DNA of 13,870 nt from Clostridia bacterium (lineage in GTDB: Bacteria; Bacillota; Clostridia; HGM11514). Where the stretch lies: positions 1-13,870 of the forward strand of contig CAAENE010000177.1 in the NCBI GenBank assembly GCA_900757255.1, in the 5' to 3' direction. A program made the translations under genes and the position numbers. How positions within the stretch are numbered: the stretch's first letter is position 1; the number at the start of each line of letters is the position of its first letter. This document shows positions 6,560-13,163 of the stretch, piece after piece. The notes under the pieces are model-generated. The model did not search any database, was not told the DNA's origin, and worked only from the letters and a program-made list of their open reading frames with translations.

Positions 6560-7103
6560 TTTTTTGACCTTTGTCTTTTCATTGATTCCGGGAGCTGGAC
6601 AAATGTATCTGGGAATGATGAAAAAAGGAGCGGTTATCATGGCGGCATTTTGGGGAACCATTGCCCTAAGCAGCTTTTTTCGGCTGGATTTTCTGCTGTT
6701 TGCCTCTCCGATTATCTGGTTTTACGCCTTTTTTGATACCCTGAACAGCCGAAAGCTGCCGGAAGAGGAAAGGATAGCTAAAGATGACCGGTTTATGAAG
6801 GATTTACAGAAGTATTTGCATTTTGACTGGGAGCATAGCTTTGCAAATCCGAAACACAAACGACATCTGGTTATTGGTATTGCTGCAATTGTAATTGGCG
6901 CGTATATGATTTTAAGAACCCTTCTTTTCAGTTCTATGGGTTATATCAGTTATCATTTTCCGCTGCTGTACGATTTTGTATCCAGCCTGCCGACCCTGCT
7001 GATTGCTGCTGCAATTATCATTTTAGGTATTTATTTAGTCAGAGGAAAAAAGCAGCCTGAGGATGAGATCGTTGAATATAAGGGGGATGATGTGGATGAA
7101 TGA
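6549..7103 (+). CDS. multi-pass membrane protein with a TM2-like N-terminus
   Basis: The 184-residue protein has hydrophobic segments at about 5-17, 28-44, 47-63, 107-125 and 146-165. The motif IPGAGQMYLGMMKKGAV at 13-29 matches the glycine-rich turn of TM2 domains and related envelope proteins. A charged cytoplasmic loop (about 66-106) separates two membrane halves, and the C-terminus is acidic. It overlaps the anti-sigma gene by 11 bases, with a ribosome site (GAAGGGAG, 6533-6540) inside that gene. Position in an ECF operon suggests a part in sensing or answering envelope stress. No enzymatic motif was seen. The function is unknown. Confidence 0.8.
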   Translation: MKSSFLTFVFSLIPGAGQMYLGMMKKGAVIMAAFWGTIALSSFFRLDFLLFASPIIWFYAFFDTLNSRKLPEEERIAKDDRFMKDLQKYLHFDWEHSFANPKHKRHLVIGIAAIVIGAYMILRTLLFSSMGYISYHFPLLYDFVSSLPTLLIAAAIIILGIYLVRGKKQPEDEIVEYKGDDVDE

Positions 7104-7839
7104 TATTGTTTCTGAAACTCCGAAGCCCGTCAAAACAAACCCACAGCCTCAAAAGGCAAAATCAATCCGCCGTATCGGAACCATTACCATGGGTTTGTCC
7201 CTGATTGCAACGGGTATCGTTATTTTAGCGCGGATGATCAATCCCGAATTTGACCTGATTCAGGTTGCTAAATTCTCACCGGTGATATTGATTTGCCTTG
7301 GTATTGAAGTTCTGTTTGCCTATTTTGCCGGCAAGGGCGAAAAACTGAAATATGATTTTTTGAGCGGTTTTGTTTGCCTGATTCTGATTACTGCATCGTT
7401 AGGGCTTGCAGCTGCGGAGCCGGTTTATAACTTGTATGGACCGAACCGTTACCGGGCGGAAGTAATCATTGAAAATGAGATAACAGAACAATGTTCCCAG
7501 CGGCTGTCTGGCCTTCCGGTTGCTAATATCGGCGTAACGGTTTCTATTGACCGTTTTGACCGGGAATACCGTACTGCAGAGGATTTACAGCCTTGGGATA
7601 CCATCCGGCTCAGCATCTATTTTGCTGATTCTTATGAAAGCAAAGAGGCATTTGCCACGCAATGCAGGGAAGCTTTGAACCGTCTGGCTGATTATGACGT
7701 GACATTTGAAGCTATTTGTTTCAATGACGGCGAACGAACCTTATCCCAGCAGGAGGGCCGTGAGGTTTACAGCCTGCAGGTCAGCGGAGATGTCGGACGC
7801 AAGCTTTCTGCTGAAGAACTTGCTAAACTTATCCATTAG
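7096..7839 (+). CDS. membrane protein with LiaI/LiaF-like transmembrane region
   Basis: The preferred start is ATG 7096, nine bases after AGGGGG (7081-7086), giving 247 residues and an 8-base overlap with the previous gene (ATGAATGA). ATGs at 7087 and 7090 sit too close to that site, and the frame is open back to 7063. Residues 1-26 are polar and proline-rich, and three membrane segments follow (about 27-47, 57-77, 86-107). The pattern GTITMGLSLIATGIVILARM, then FSPVILICLGIEVLF, resembles the paired helices of LiaI/LiaF-like membrane domains that report envelope damage. The C-terminal 140 residues are predicted to be soluble and extracellular, with no family recognised. As last gene of the ECF operon it is a good candidate for the sensor or effector. 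Confidence 0.75.
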   Translation: MNDIVSETPKPVKTNPQPQKAKSIRRIGTITMGLSLIATGIVILARMINPEFDLIQVAKFSPVILICLGIEVLFAYFAGKGEKLKYDFLSGFVCLILITASLGLAAAEPVYNLYGPNRYRAEVIIENEITEQCSQRLSGLPVANIGVTVSIDRFDREYRTAEDLQPWDTIRLSIYFADSYESKEAFATQCREALNRLADYDVTFEAICFNDGERTLSQQEGREVYSLQVSGDVGRKLSAEELAKLIH

Positions 7840-7846
7840 TTCTTAC

Positions 7847-7874
7847 AAAGCCTTCTATCCGGAAGGCTTTTTTT
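7847..7874 (+). terminator. intrinsic terminator of the ECF operon
   Basis: AAAGCCTTC (7847-7855) pairs with GAAGGCTTT (7862-7870) around TATCCG, followed by further T residues. It starts eight bases after the last stop codon of the operon. Confidence 0.9.
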
Positions 7875-7918
7875 ATGCAAAATTCAGTTTGCTATTTTTC
7901 AAAATTTTTTAAAAGGAC

Positions 7919-7947
7919 TTGACAAGATGCTGTTCTGATGTTATATT
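7919..7947 (+). promoter_or_regulatory. strong sigma-A promoter of the GntR/ABC operon
   Basis: A consensus TTGACA (7919-7924), a 17-base spacer and TATATT (7942-7947) preceded by the TG extension (7939-7940). This is the best-looking promoter in the window and would be strong unless repressed. Confidence 0.85.
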
Positions 7948-7971
7948 GTATATATCGTATATATACAATAT
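7943..7971. promoter_or_regulatory. 29-bp perfect palindrome, likely GntR (YtrA-type) operator
   Basis: ATATTGTATATAT (7943-7955), spacer CGT, ATATATACAATAT (7959-7971): 13-bp arms without a mismatch. It covers the -10 box and the expected start site, so a bound dimer would block transcription. The core GTATATA-TATATAC type matches the symmetry expected for a YtrA-subfamily repressor. The gene that starts 20 bases later encodes such a protein, so autorepression is the simplest reading. Confidence 0.8.
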
Positions 7972-7991
7972 TTTAAGTTCGAGGTGTAACA

Positions 7992-8360
7992 GTGGATATT
8001 ATCATAAGTAATAAGGGGCCTATCTATGAGCAGATAGAGGCTCAAATAAAGAATATGATAATGAACGGCGTTTTACAGGAAGGAGAAGCGCTGCCTTCCA
8101 TGCGGATGCTGGCAAAGGAACTCCGTATCAGTGTGATTACGACCAAACGTGCGTATGAAGAGTTGGAACGGGACGGTTTTATCGAAACGGTGACCGGTAA
8201 AGGAAGCTTTGTTGCACGCAAAAATATGGAGTTTATCCGGGAAGAACAACTCAGGAAGATTGAATCAAATTTACAGGAAGCGGTACAATCGGCCAAAAAC
8301 ATCAAAATGACCGAGCAGGAACTAACTGAAATTTTATCTTTGCTGTATCGGGAGGAGTAA
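7992..8360 (+). CDS. GntR family transcriptional regulator, YtrA subfamily
   Basis: The start is GTG 7992 with GAGGTG (7981-7986) five bases before it. The product is only 122 residues. A winged helix-turn-helix covers residues 10-76, beginning PIYEQIEAQIKNMI, with LPSMRMLAKEL and the GntR hallmark TTKRAYEELERDGFIETVTGKGSF. The tail after it (about 45 residues) is too short for a ligand domain, as in the YtrA subfamily, where it serves dimerisation. Such repressors commonly control ABC exporters that answer cell-wall antibiotics or envelope stress. It is followed after two bases by the ATPase gene. The promoter palindrome is its probable site. Family is certain by eye; inducer unknown. Confidence 0.92.
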   Translation: MDIIISNKGPIYEQIEAQIKNMIMNGVLQEGEALPSMRMLAKELRISVITTKRAYEELERDGFIETVTGKGSFVARKNMEFIREEQLRKIESNLQEAVQSAKNIKMTEQELTEILSLLYREE

Positions 8361-8362
8361 GC

Positions 8363-9223
8363 ATGGAAAATATTTTAGAAATACGGGATTTATCAAAAAA
8401 ATATGAGAACTTTGAACTGAACAATATCAATCTGTCTCTGCCTAAGGGTACGATCATGGGATTTGTGGGAGAAAACGGCGCCGGTAAGACCACTACTATT
8501 AGTTTGATATTAAATATGATACATCGGGACAGCGGTACGATAAATGTGTTTGGACTGGATAATCAAAAGCATGAACAGGAAATCAAAGAACAGATTGGCG
8601 TTGTGCTGGCGGAGGGCTTTTTCAGCCTTACCATGCGGAATCGGGATGTTGCGTCTGTCATGCGGCGGCTTTACCGCAATTGGGATGACGCACTCTTTAA
8701 AAGCTATATGGAAAAGTTTGCTTTGCCGGAAAAGAAGATGATTAAGGATTATTCCAGCGGAATGCGCATGAAGCTCTGTATTGCGGCGGCTCTTTCGCAC
8801 CACCCGAAGCTTCTGCTGCTGGATGAGCCGACCAGCGGGCTTGACCCGATTGTACGGTCAGAGATCCTGGATGTTTTTTTGGAATTTATTCAGGATGAAG
8901 AACACAGTATCTTTTTGTCCAGTCATATTACCAGCGACCTGGAACGGATTGCAGACTATATTACATTCCTTCATAAAGGTAATATTGTTTTCAGTCAAAC
9001 AAAGGACGATATGCTGGATTCCTATGGTATTATCAAATGCGGAAGAAACGATATCAGCCAAATTGACAAGGCGGATGTGATTGGATGCCGTGAAAATAGC
9101 TTTGGATATGAAGTTTTGGTTCAAAATAAGCAAGACATGAAACGGAAGTACAGTCATATGGTCATCGATGACTGCGGAATTGACGAAATCATGCTCTTTT
9201 ATGTCAAAGGGGAGGAAGAATAA
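8363..9223 (+). CDS. ABC transporter ATP-binding protein
   Basis: A 286-residue ATPase subunit of an ABC-2 type exporter. The Walker A loop GENGAGKTT is at 36-44 (Lys42). The signature region YSSGMRMKL is at about 130-138, a variant of LSGGQ. Walker B and D-loop LLLLDEPTSGLD are at 150-161 with catalytic Glu155, and the switch His188 is in SSH. Where a Q-loop glutamine is usual, the sequence reads VVLAEGFFSLT (80-90), so the glutamine seems replaced. This is also common in YtrB/BcrA-like exporters. The last about 80 residues form a C-terminal extension typical of the group. The gene begins two bases after the GntR stop and overlaps the permease start by one base (TAATG). Likely substrates are peptides, lipids or antimicrobials; the sequence does not tell. 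Confidence 0.93.
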   Translation: MENILEIRDLSKKYENFELNNINLSLPKGTIMGFVGENGAGKTTTISLILNMIHRDSGTINVFGLDNQKHEQEIKEQIGVVLAEGFFSLTMRNRDVASVMRRLYRNWDDALFKSYMEKFALPEKKMIKDYSSGMRMKLCIAAALSHHPKLLLLDEPTSGLDPIVRSEILDVFLEFIQDEEHSIFLSSHITSDLERIADYITFLHKGNIVFSQTKDDMLDSYGIIKCGRNDISQIDKADVIGCRENSFGYEVLVQNKQDMKRKYSHMVIDDCGIDEIMLFYVKGEEE

Positions 9224-9846
9224 TGCTGGGATTGCTGCTGAAGGAATATTATAATTTACTGCGGTACGGTAAGACGATTTTGGGACTGGCGGTGTTTTAT
9301 TTATTTTTTTCTATCGTTATGAAAAATGTCAGCTTTATCACGAGTATGGTGATGCTTCTATTTGCAATTATGACGGTTACCTCCTTTTCCTATGATGATA
9401 TGGCCAAATGGGATAAATATGCGGCGTCCCTGCCGGTTACCCGTAAAAAAATTGTTGGTGCAAAGTATTTGCTGGGTGTTGTTTTAACATTGATTGGAGG
9501 GTTGCTGTCGCTGCTGGGTATCGGAATTGTTTCTCTGATTCAGGAAGTACCCGACCTCGACGTTAATTTTATGATAATAGCAGGTACCTTTACAGCCTCC
9601 TTTTTCTATCTGGCGCTCCTGCTGCCTGTCCTATACAAATTCGGCGCGGAAAAAAGCCGGTTTATCATGCTCGCTGTTTTCTTTATCCCCTTTGGGCTGG
9701 TTTATCTGTTGGGGCAAACCGGAATCACGATGCCAAGCGAGGAAACGATTGTTACTTTCTTAAAGCTTGCGCCGTTCGGGGTGATCTTGATGTATATTAT
9801 TTCATACTTTATCTCCTGTGCTATTTACAAAAAGAAAGAATTATAA
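9223..9846 (+). CDS. ABC-2 type transporter permease
   Basis: A 207-residue integral membrane protein with about six hydrophobic segments, roughly at 17-33, 38-55, 82-107, 117-136, 147-165 and 184-202. It has the family block FSYDDMAKWDKYAASLPVTRKKIV at about 55-78, the amphipathic cytoplasmic part that contacts the ATPase in the ABC2_membrane_5 group. It is half the size of classical ABC-2 permeases, so the working transporter is probably two permeases with two ATPases. It shares one base with the ATPase gene and ends the operon. The next 180 bases hold a hairpin-rich element rather than a normal terminator. Confidence 0.88.
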   Translation: MLGLLLKEYYNLLRYGKTILGLAVFYLFFSIVMKNVSFITSMVMLLFAIMTVTSFSYDDMAKWDKYAASLPVTRKKIVGAKYLLGVVLTLIGGLLSLLGIGIVSLIQEVPDLDVNFMIIAGTFTASFFYLALLLPVLYKFGAEKSRFIMLAVFFIPFGLVYLLGQTGITMPSEETIVTFLKLAPFGVILMYIISYFISCAIYKKKEL

Positions 9847-9850
9847 CATA

Positions 9851-10031
9851 GTCGCAGATGTGACCAAGGGGTCAGAACTTCCCCCGCCTCGCGAGAAGGC
9901 GGGTTCTATATCAGGGTTTCAGCGGGGTTAATATCCTCCGATGAAACCCTGAGGAGCACAGCTCCCTGCGACGGCTGCAATCGTCGCAGCTGACTTGCGC
10001 GAGATTATCACGCTTTGCTCCGCTTTAAATC
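9851..10031 (+). ncRNA. hairpin-rich structured RNA element, HEARO/OMEGA-like candidate
   Basis: Six hairpins follow almost without gaps: TGACC/GGTCA 9861-9874; CCCGCCT/AGGCGGG 9883-9903; an 11-bp perfect stem 9911-9921 with 9942-9952, extended inside by five more pairs after one mismatch; GGAGC/GCTCC 9953-9965; CTGCGACG/CGTCGCAG 9966-9989; and a bulged GCGAG/CTCCGC stem at 9999-10023. GTCGCAG at 9851-9857 can pair with CTGCGAC at 9966-9972, which would close a multibranch domain around the first four hairpins, at the cost of the fifth. No coding frame fits. The right edge is followed by ATGA (10032-10035). Compact multibranch RNAs of this size without an ORF, sitting near NTGA, recall HEARO (IsrB/IscB omega RNA) elements. 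The structure is directly seen; the class is inference. Confidence 0.5.
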
Positions 10032-10052
10032 ATGAATGCGTTAAACTAAACT

Positions 10053-10082
10053 AAAAAGGCTCCCGGATATCCTTCGGGAGCT
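10053..10082 (-). terminator. intrinsic terminator reading on the minus strand
   Basis: GGCTCCCG (10058-10065) pairs with CGGGAGCT (10075-10082). The T tract is on the minus strand (five T at 10057-10053, then AGTTTAGTTTAA); the plus strand continues with the poor tail ATTAATATG. No minus-strand gene lies to its right in the window. It may act weakly in the plus direction for the ABC operon. Confidence 0.55.
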
Positions 10083-10122
10083 ATTAATATGTTATAAATT
10101 TGGGATAAATTGGCGTTTCTTA

Positions 10123-10151
10123 TTGATAAAACACGAAAATGATGGTATACT
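10123..10151 (+). promoter_or_regulatory. sigma-A promoter of the glutaminyl-tRNA synthetase gene
   Basis: TTGATA (10123-10128), 17 bases, TATACT (10146-10151), with a TG extension before the -10 box. The leader is only about 26 bases, which excludes a T-box or long riboswitch. AAGGGG at 10171-10176 lies seven bases before the ATG. Confidence 0.8.
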
Positions 10152-10183
10152 AATATAAATATCTCAAAAAAAGGGGAATTCCT

Positions 10184-11839
10184 ATGGAATATAATATGTC
10201 CTCCAATTTTATTCATGAAATCATTGACCAGGATAATGAAGCTGGCCTTTATGGAAAACGCGTCCATACCCGTTTTCCGCCTGAACCGAACGGTTATCTG
10301 CATATTGGACATGCAAAATCGCTGTGCCTGAATTTTGGTACCGCGTTAAAATACGGCGGAAAATGTAATTTGCGGTTTGACGATACCAACCCAGTTAAAG
10401 AGGATACCGAATATGTCGAATCCATTCAAGAGGATGTAAAGTGGCTTGGCTTTGATTGGGACGGAGAAGCGCGTTTTGCGTCTGACTATTTTGATACCAT
10501 GTACCGGTGTGCCCTGAAATTAATCGAAAAGGGGAAAGCCTTTGTCTGCGACCTCAATGCCGAACAAATGCGGGAGTATCGCGGTACGCTGACCGAGCCG
10601 GGCAAAAACAGTCCTTACAGAGGACGCAGCGTACAGGAAAATCTTGAGTTGTTTGAGCGTATGAAAGCAGGAGAGTTTGCCGACGGAGAAAAAGTATTAA
10701 GGGCTAAAATCGATATGTCGTCGCCCAATATCAATATGCGTGACCCGATTATCTACCGGATTGCACATGCGGAGCATCACAACACCGGAAACACCTGGTG
10801 TATCTATCCAATGTATGATTTTGCCCATCCGATTGAGGACGCGATTGAGGGGATTACCCATTCCATCTGCACATTGGAATTTGAGGATCACCGCCCTTTA
10901 TACGACTGGGTCCTGAAGGAATGTGAATTTGAAAATCCGCCTAAGCAGATTGAGTTTGCGCGGCTTATCCTTACGAACAATGTTATGAGCAAGCGGAAAC
11001 TCAAAAAGCTGGTTGACGAAAAATATGTAGACGGCTGGGACGATCCCAGAATGCCCACCATCTGCGGCCTGCGCCGCCGGGGTTATACGCCGGAATCCAT
11101 TCGGGATTTTTGTGACAAAATCGGCGTCAGCAAGGCACAATCCGTTGTCGATTATGCATTGCTTGAATATTGTATCCGTGAGGACTTAAAAATGAAGGCG
11201 CCCCGCCCTATGGCTGCCATTGACCCGATCAAGGTCATCATCACCAATTGGGAACCCGGCAGAACAGAAACCATCACCCTGGAAAACAACCAGGAGGATG
11301 AATCTATGGGCACAAGAGAAGTTAATTTTTCGGGTGAAGTGTATATTGACGGGGCGGACTTTATGGAAAATCCGCCGAAAAAGTATTTCCGGCTTTATCC
11401 GGGCAACGAAGTCAGGCTGAAAGGCGCGTATATCATCAAATGTGAAGACTATAAGAAAAATGAACAAACCGGAAAAATAGAGGAAATTTACTGCACCTAT
11501 GACCCCGACACCAAAAGCGGGGAGTCCAAATCAGACAGAAAGGTGAAGGGGACGATCCATTGGGTCGACTGCAAAAGCGCAATTGCCGCTAAGGTTAATC
11601 TCTATGAGCATTTGTTTTTAAACGAACCGGGGGAAAACACTATGGAAGTTGACGGTATGCATCTCAACAAAAATTCTCTGACACAGGTCGATGCCTTTAT
11701 TGAGCCGTATATCATGGAGAATGGTACTACCTTCCAGTTTATGAGAAATGGATATTTCACGCTGGATACAAAGAGCAGCGGTTCTGTTCCGGTTTTCAAT
11801 CGGGTCGTTTCACTTAAAAGCTCGTTTAAATTACAATAA
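10184..11839 (+). CDS. glnS: glutaminyl-tRNA synthetase
   Basis: A full-length 551-residue class I aminoacyl-tRNA synthetase that charges tRNA-Gln with glutamine in the cytoplasm. The HIGH motif is in PPEPNGYLHIGHAKS (residues 32-46, HIGH at 40-43). The KMSKS equivalent is VMSKR at 267-271 within TNNVMSKRKLKKLV. The active-site block LRFDDTNP (63-70) is the GlnRS/GluRS form. The C-terminal anticodon-binding beta-barrels cover about 340-551 and end in FNRVVSLKSSFKLQ, as expected. GlnRS rather than a second GluRS is supported by the VMSKR form and the beta-barrel C-terminal domain; bacterial GluRS has an alpha-helical cage there. Many Bacillota lack GlnRS and use GatCAB, so this is a lineage-limited trait. 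It is monocistronic, with its own promoter; no convincing terminator was seen after it. Confidence 0.96.
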   Translation: MEYNMSSNFIHEIIDQDNEAGLYGKRVHTRFPPEPNGYLHIGHAKSLCLNFGTALKYGGKCNLRFDDTNPVKEDTEYVESIQEDVKWLGFDWDGEARFASDYFDTMYRCALKLIEKGKAFVCDLNAEQMREYRGTLTEPGKNSPYRGRSVQENLELFERMKAGEFADGEKVLRAKIDMSSPNINMRDPIIYRIAHAEHHNTGNTWCIYPMYDFAHPIEDAIEGITHSICTLEFEDHRPLYDWVLKECEFENPPKQIEFARLILTNNVMSKRKLKKLVDEKYVDGWDDPRMPTICGLRRRGYTPESIRDFCDKIGVSKAQSVVDYALLEYCIREDLKMKAPRPMAAIDPIKVIITNWEPGRTETITLENNQEDESMGTREVNFSGEVYIDGADFMENPPKKYFRLYPGNEVRLKGAYIIKCEDYKKNEQTGKIEEIYCTYDPDTKSGESKSDRKVKGTIHWVDCKSAIAAKVNLYEHLFLNEPGENTMEVDGMHLNKNSLTQVDAFIEPYIMENGTTFQFMRNGYFTLDTKSSGSVPVFNRVVSLKSSFKLQ

Positions 11840-11961
11840 TGTTTAGATGCAAGGGAAAAAAGGAAAGCAGGTCTTTTGGGATAAGTTTTTTCAGCTGGCA
11901 GGGGATTGCCCATAGAAAGTTTTTTTGATACTTTTTCTCGAAAAAGCGCGGGAGGTTGGAA

Positions 11962-12486
11962 ATGAAAGTATTGATTATAGTAGATTATCAGAATGATTTT
12001 GTAAATGGTTCCTTGCCATGCGGAAAAGCGGCTGAACAGATCGAACCGATGATTTTGAAAAAAATTCAGGAATATCAAAATGATTTGGTTATTTTCACCT
12101 GTGACACGCACCGGAATCCGGAGTATGCTGACTCGGCAGAGGGCGGTTTATTTCCGATGCACTGCGAAGAGGGGACATCTGGCTGGGAATTTTTTGGCAA
12201 CGTAAAACCGCCGAGGAATTCTGTCACCATTGAAAAAGATACTTATGGCAGTTACGACCTTATTCGCTTTTTAGACAGCCTTCAAAATGTCGAACAAATT
12301 GAAATTTGTGGTATTGCTACGAATATCTGTGTTCTGCATAACGTTATTTTAATTTATAACAAATTTAAAGATATTCTGATTACAGTCGACGCGGCCGCCT
12401 GCGCAAGTTTTGACGAAACCCTGCACAGGCAGGCGCTGGAGCTAATGCGTGGCTTTGGTATCAATGTTATCAATTTGCCTGAATGA
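11962..12486 (+). CDS. isochorismatase-fold cysteine hydrolase, nicotinamidase-like
   Basis: The start is ATG 11962, six bases after GGGAGG (11950-11955); an in-frame TTG at 11956 overlaps that spacing. The product has 174 residues. The catalytic triad of the fold is visible: Asp8 (VDYQNDF), Lys92 (IEKDTYG) and Cys123 (GIATNICV). Metal ligands typical of nicotinamidases are also there: Asp48 and His50 (CDTH) and His67 (FPMHC). The following GTSGWEF matches the nicotinamidase HC..GT.G..F block. The expected reaction is nicotinamide to nicotinate and ammonia, in NAD salvage. It is a short member of the family (PncA-type proteins are about 180-210). It precedes an S-component-like membrane gene by about 40 bases, probably one operon. 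Nicotinamidase is likely, but another amidase is possible. Confidence 0.8.
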   Translation: MKVLIIVDYQNDFVNGSLPCGKAAEQIEPMILKKIQEYQNDLVIFTCDTHRNPEYADSAEGGLFPMHCEEGTSGWEFFGNVKPPRNSVTIEKDTYGSYDLIRFLDSLQNVEQIEICGIATNICVLHNVILIYNKFKDILITVDAAACASFDETLHRQALELMRGFGINVINLPE

Positions 12487-12528
12487 TTCGTTTGGGTAAA
12501 AATAAAAATTGTGAGGTTTAAAAAAGAG

Positions 12529-13065
12529 ATGGAGAACAACAACACTTTAACAGGGGCCCGGTACAATGCAAAAATAGTCGTATTGTCCGGCTTGTTTATT
12601 GCACTTGGGATTTTGATTCCTATGGTTATGCCCATTAAATGGATTGACGGTGTTTTTTCTGCAACGTTGGCGTCCCATGTGCCGGTTATGCTGGCAATGT
12701 TTATCAATCCTTTTGTCGCAATTGCTGTATCTTTGGGCACAGCGCTTGGCTTTTTGATCCAGCTTGGGCCAGTCGTTGCAATTCGTGCAGCGCTGCATGT
12801 ATTATTTGCAGTTGTCGGCGCCATTATGATTAAAAAAGAGAGGCCGATGTATCTCATTATTATTGTAACCCTGTTATTACATACCCTTTCCGATATGGGA
12901 ATCGTTTATATTTTATTCTTAACCATGGGGATTAATTTGAAAGGGTTATCCTTGTCTTACACCATGACGGTAATTGGTATCGGTACTTCCATTCATCATC
13001 TGGTGGATTTTGCTATCACTTTGCCGATTTATTATGCAATGCGCAATGCGAAATTAGTAAAATAA
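12529..13065 (+). CDS. S-component-like membrane protein, possibly niacin uptake
   Basis: With ATG 12529 the product is 178 residues (ribosome site probably GAGG 12513-12516, rather far; a GTG at 12511 is in frame but has no site before it). It has five to six hydrophobic segments: about 15-35, 43-60, 64-80, 84-101, 107-137 and 145-170. The start GARYNAKIVVLSGLFIALGILIPM and the central SHVPVMLAMFINP look like the first helices and loop of ECF-transporter S components (compare HIPV in vitamin S proteins). S components bind a vitamin and use a shared energising module. Placement after a nicotinamidase-like gene suggests nicotinate or nicotinamide as ligand (NiaX-like), by inference only. No EcfA/EcfT gene is present in the window. 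Confidence 0.65.
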   Translation: MENNNTLTGARYNAKIVVLSGLFIALGILIPMVMPIKWIDGVFSATLASHVPVMLAMFINPFVAIAVSLGTALGFLIQLGPVVAIRAALHVLFAVVGAIMIKKERPMYLIIIVTLLLHTLSDMGIVYILFLTMGINLKGLSLSYTMTVIGIGTSIHHLVDFAITLPIYYAMRNAKLVK

Positions 13066-13095
13066 AAAAATGGCAGACTAACGAATTAGTCTGCC
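13064..13095 (-). terminator. stem-loop with its T tract on the minus strand
   Basis: GGCAGACTAA (13072-13081) pairs perfectly with TTAGTCTGCC (13086-13095) around CGAA. Seven A residues precede it, so on the minus strand it reads as a strong terminator (ATTTTTTT). On the plus strand, CAAAGTAAAG follows. It touches the stop codon of the S-component-like gene. Confidence 0.55.
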
Positions 13096-13103
13096 CAAAG
13101 TAA

Positions 13104-13163
13104 AGGGGGTCTTACATGTATTTTGTGAGGTCAATGATAGTATGACCCTCTCTTTCTTTTTTT
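13104..13163 (+). terminator. intrinsic terminator or attenuator ahead of murT
   Basis: The 3' arm TGACCCTCT (13143-13151) is followed by CTTTCTTTTTTT (13152-13163). Two upstream segments compete for it: AGGGGGTC (13104-13111) and GAGGTCA (13127-13133; seven pairs with one bulge). Both alternatives would terminate. It may simply end the nicotinamidase/S-component transcript, or control read-through into murT, for which no clear separate promoter was found. Confidence 0.6.
13116..13145 (+). CDS. possible 9-codon leader peptide inside the terminator loop
   Basis: ATG 13116 to TGA 13143-13145 encodes MYFVRSMIV. GGGGG (13105-13109) is six bases upstream and is a usable ribosome site, but it is also part of the terminator stem. 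The stop codon overlaps the 3' arm, so a ribosome finishing here would open the hairpin. It is very short and could be chance. Confidence 0.25.
   Translation: MYFVRSMIV

Noticed and set aside
9883..9989. A CRISPR-like repeat array
   Set aside because: The hairpins differ in sequence and length and there is no regular repeat-spacer pattern.
10086..10183. A T-box leader for the glutaminyl-tRNA synthetase gene
   Set aside because: The promoter at 10123-10151 leaves only about 26 bases of leader, and no T-box sequence or antiterminator is present.
11897..11926. A terminator after glnS (GGCA/TGCC with a later T run)
   Set aside because: The stem has only four pairs and the T run begins ten bases after it.
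11906..11934. A promoter TTGCCC-N17-TACTTT before the nicotinamidase-like gene
   Set aside because: Spacing is ideal but both boxes are weak (4/6 and 3/6) and the region is T-rich, so chance matches are likely.
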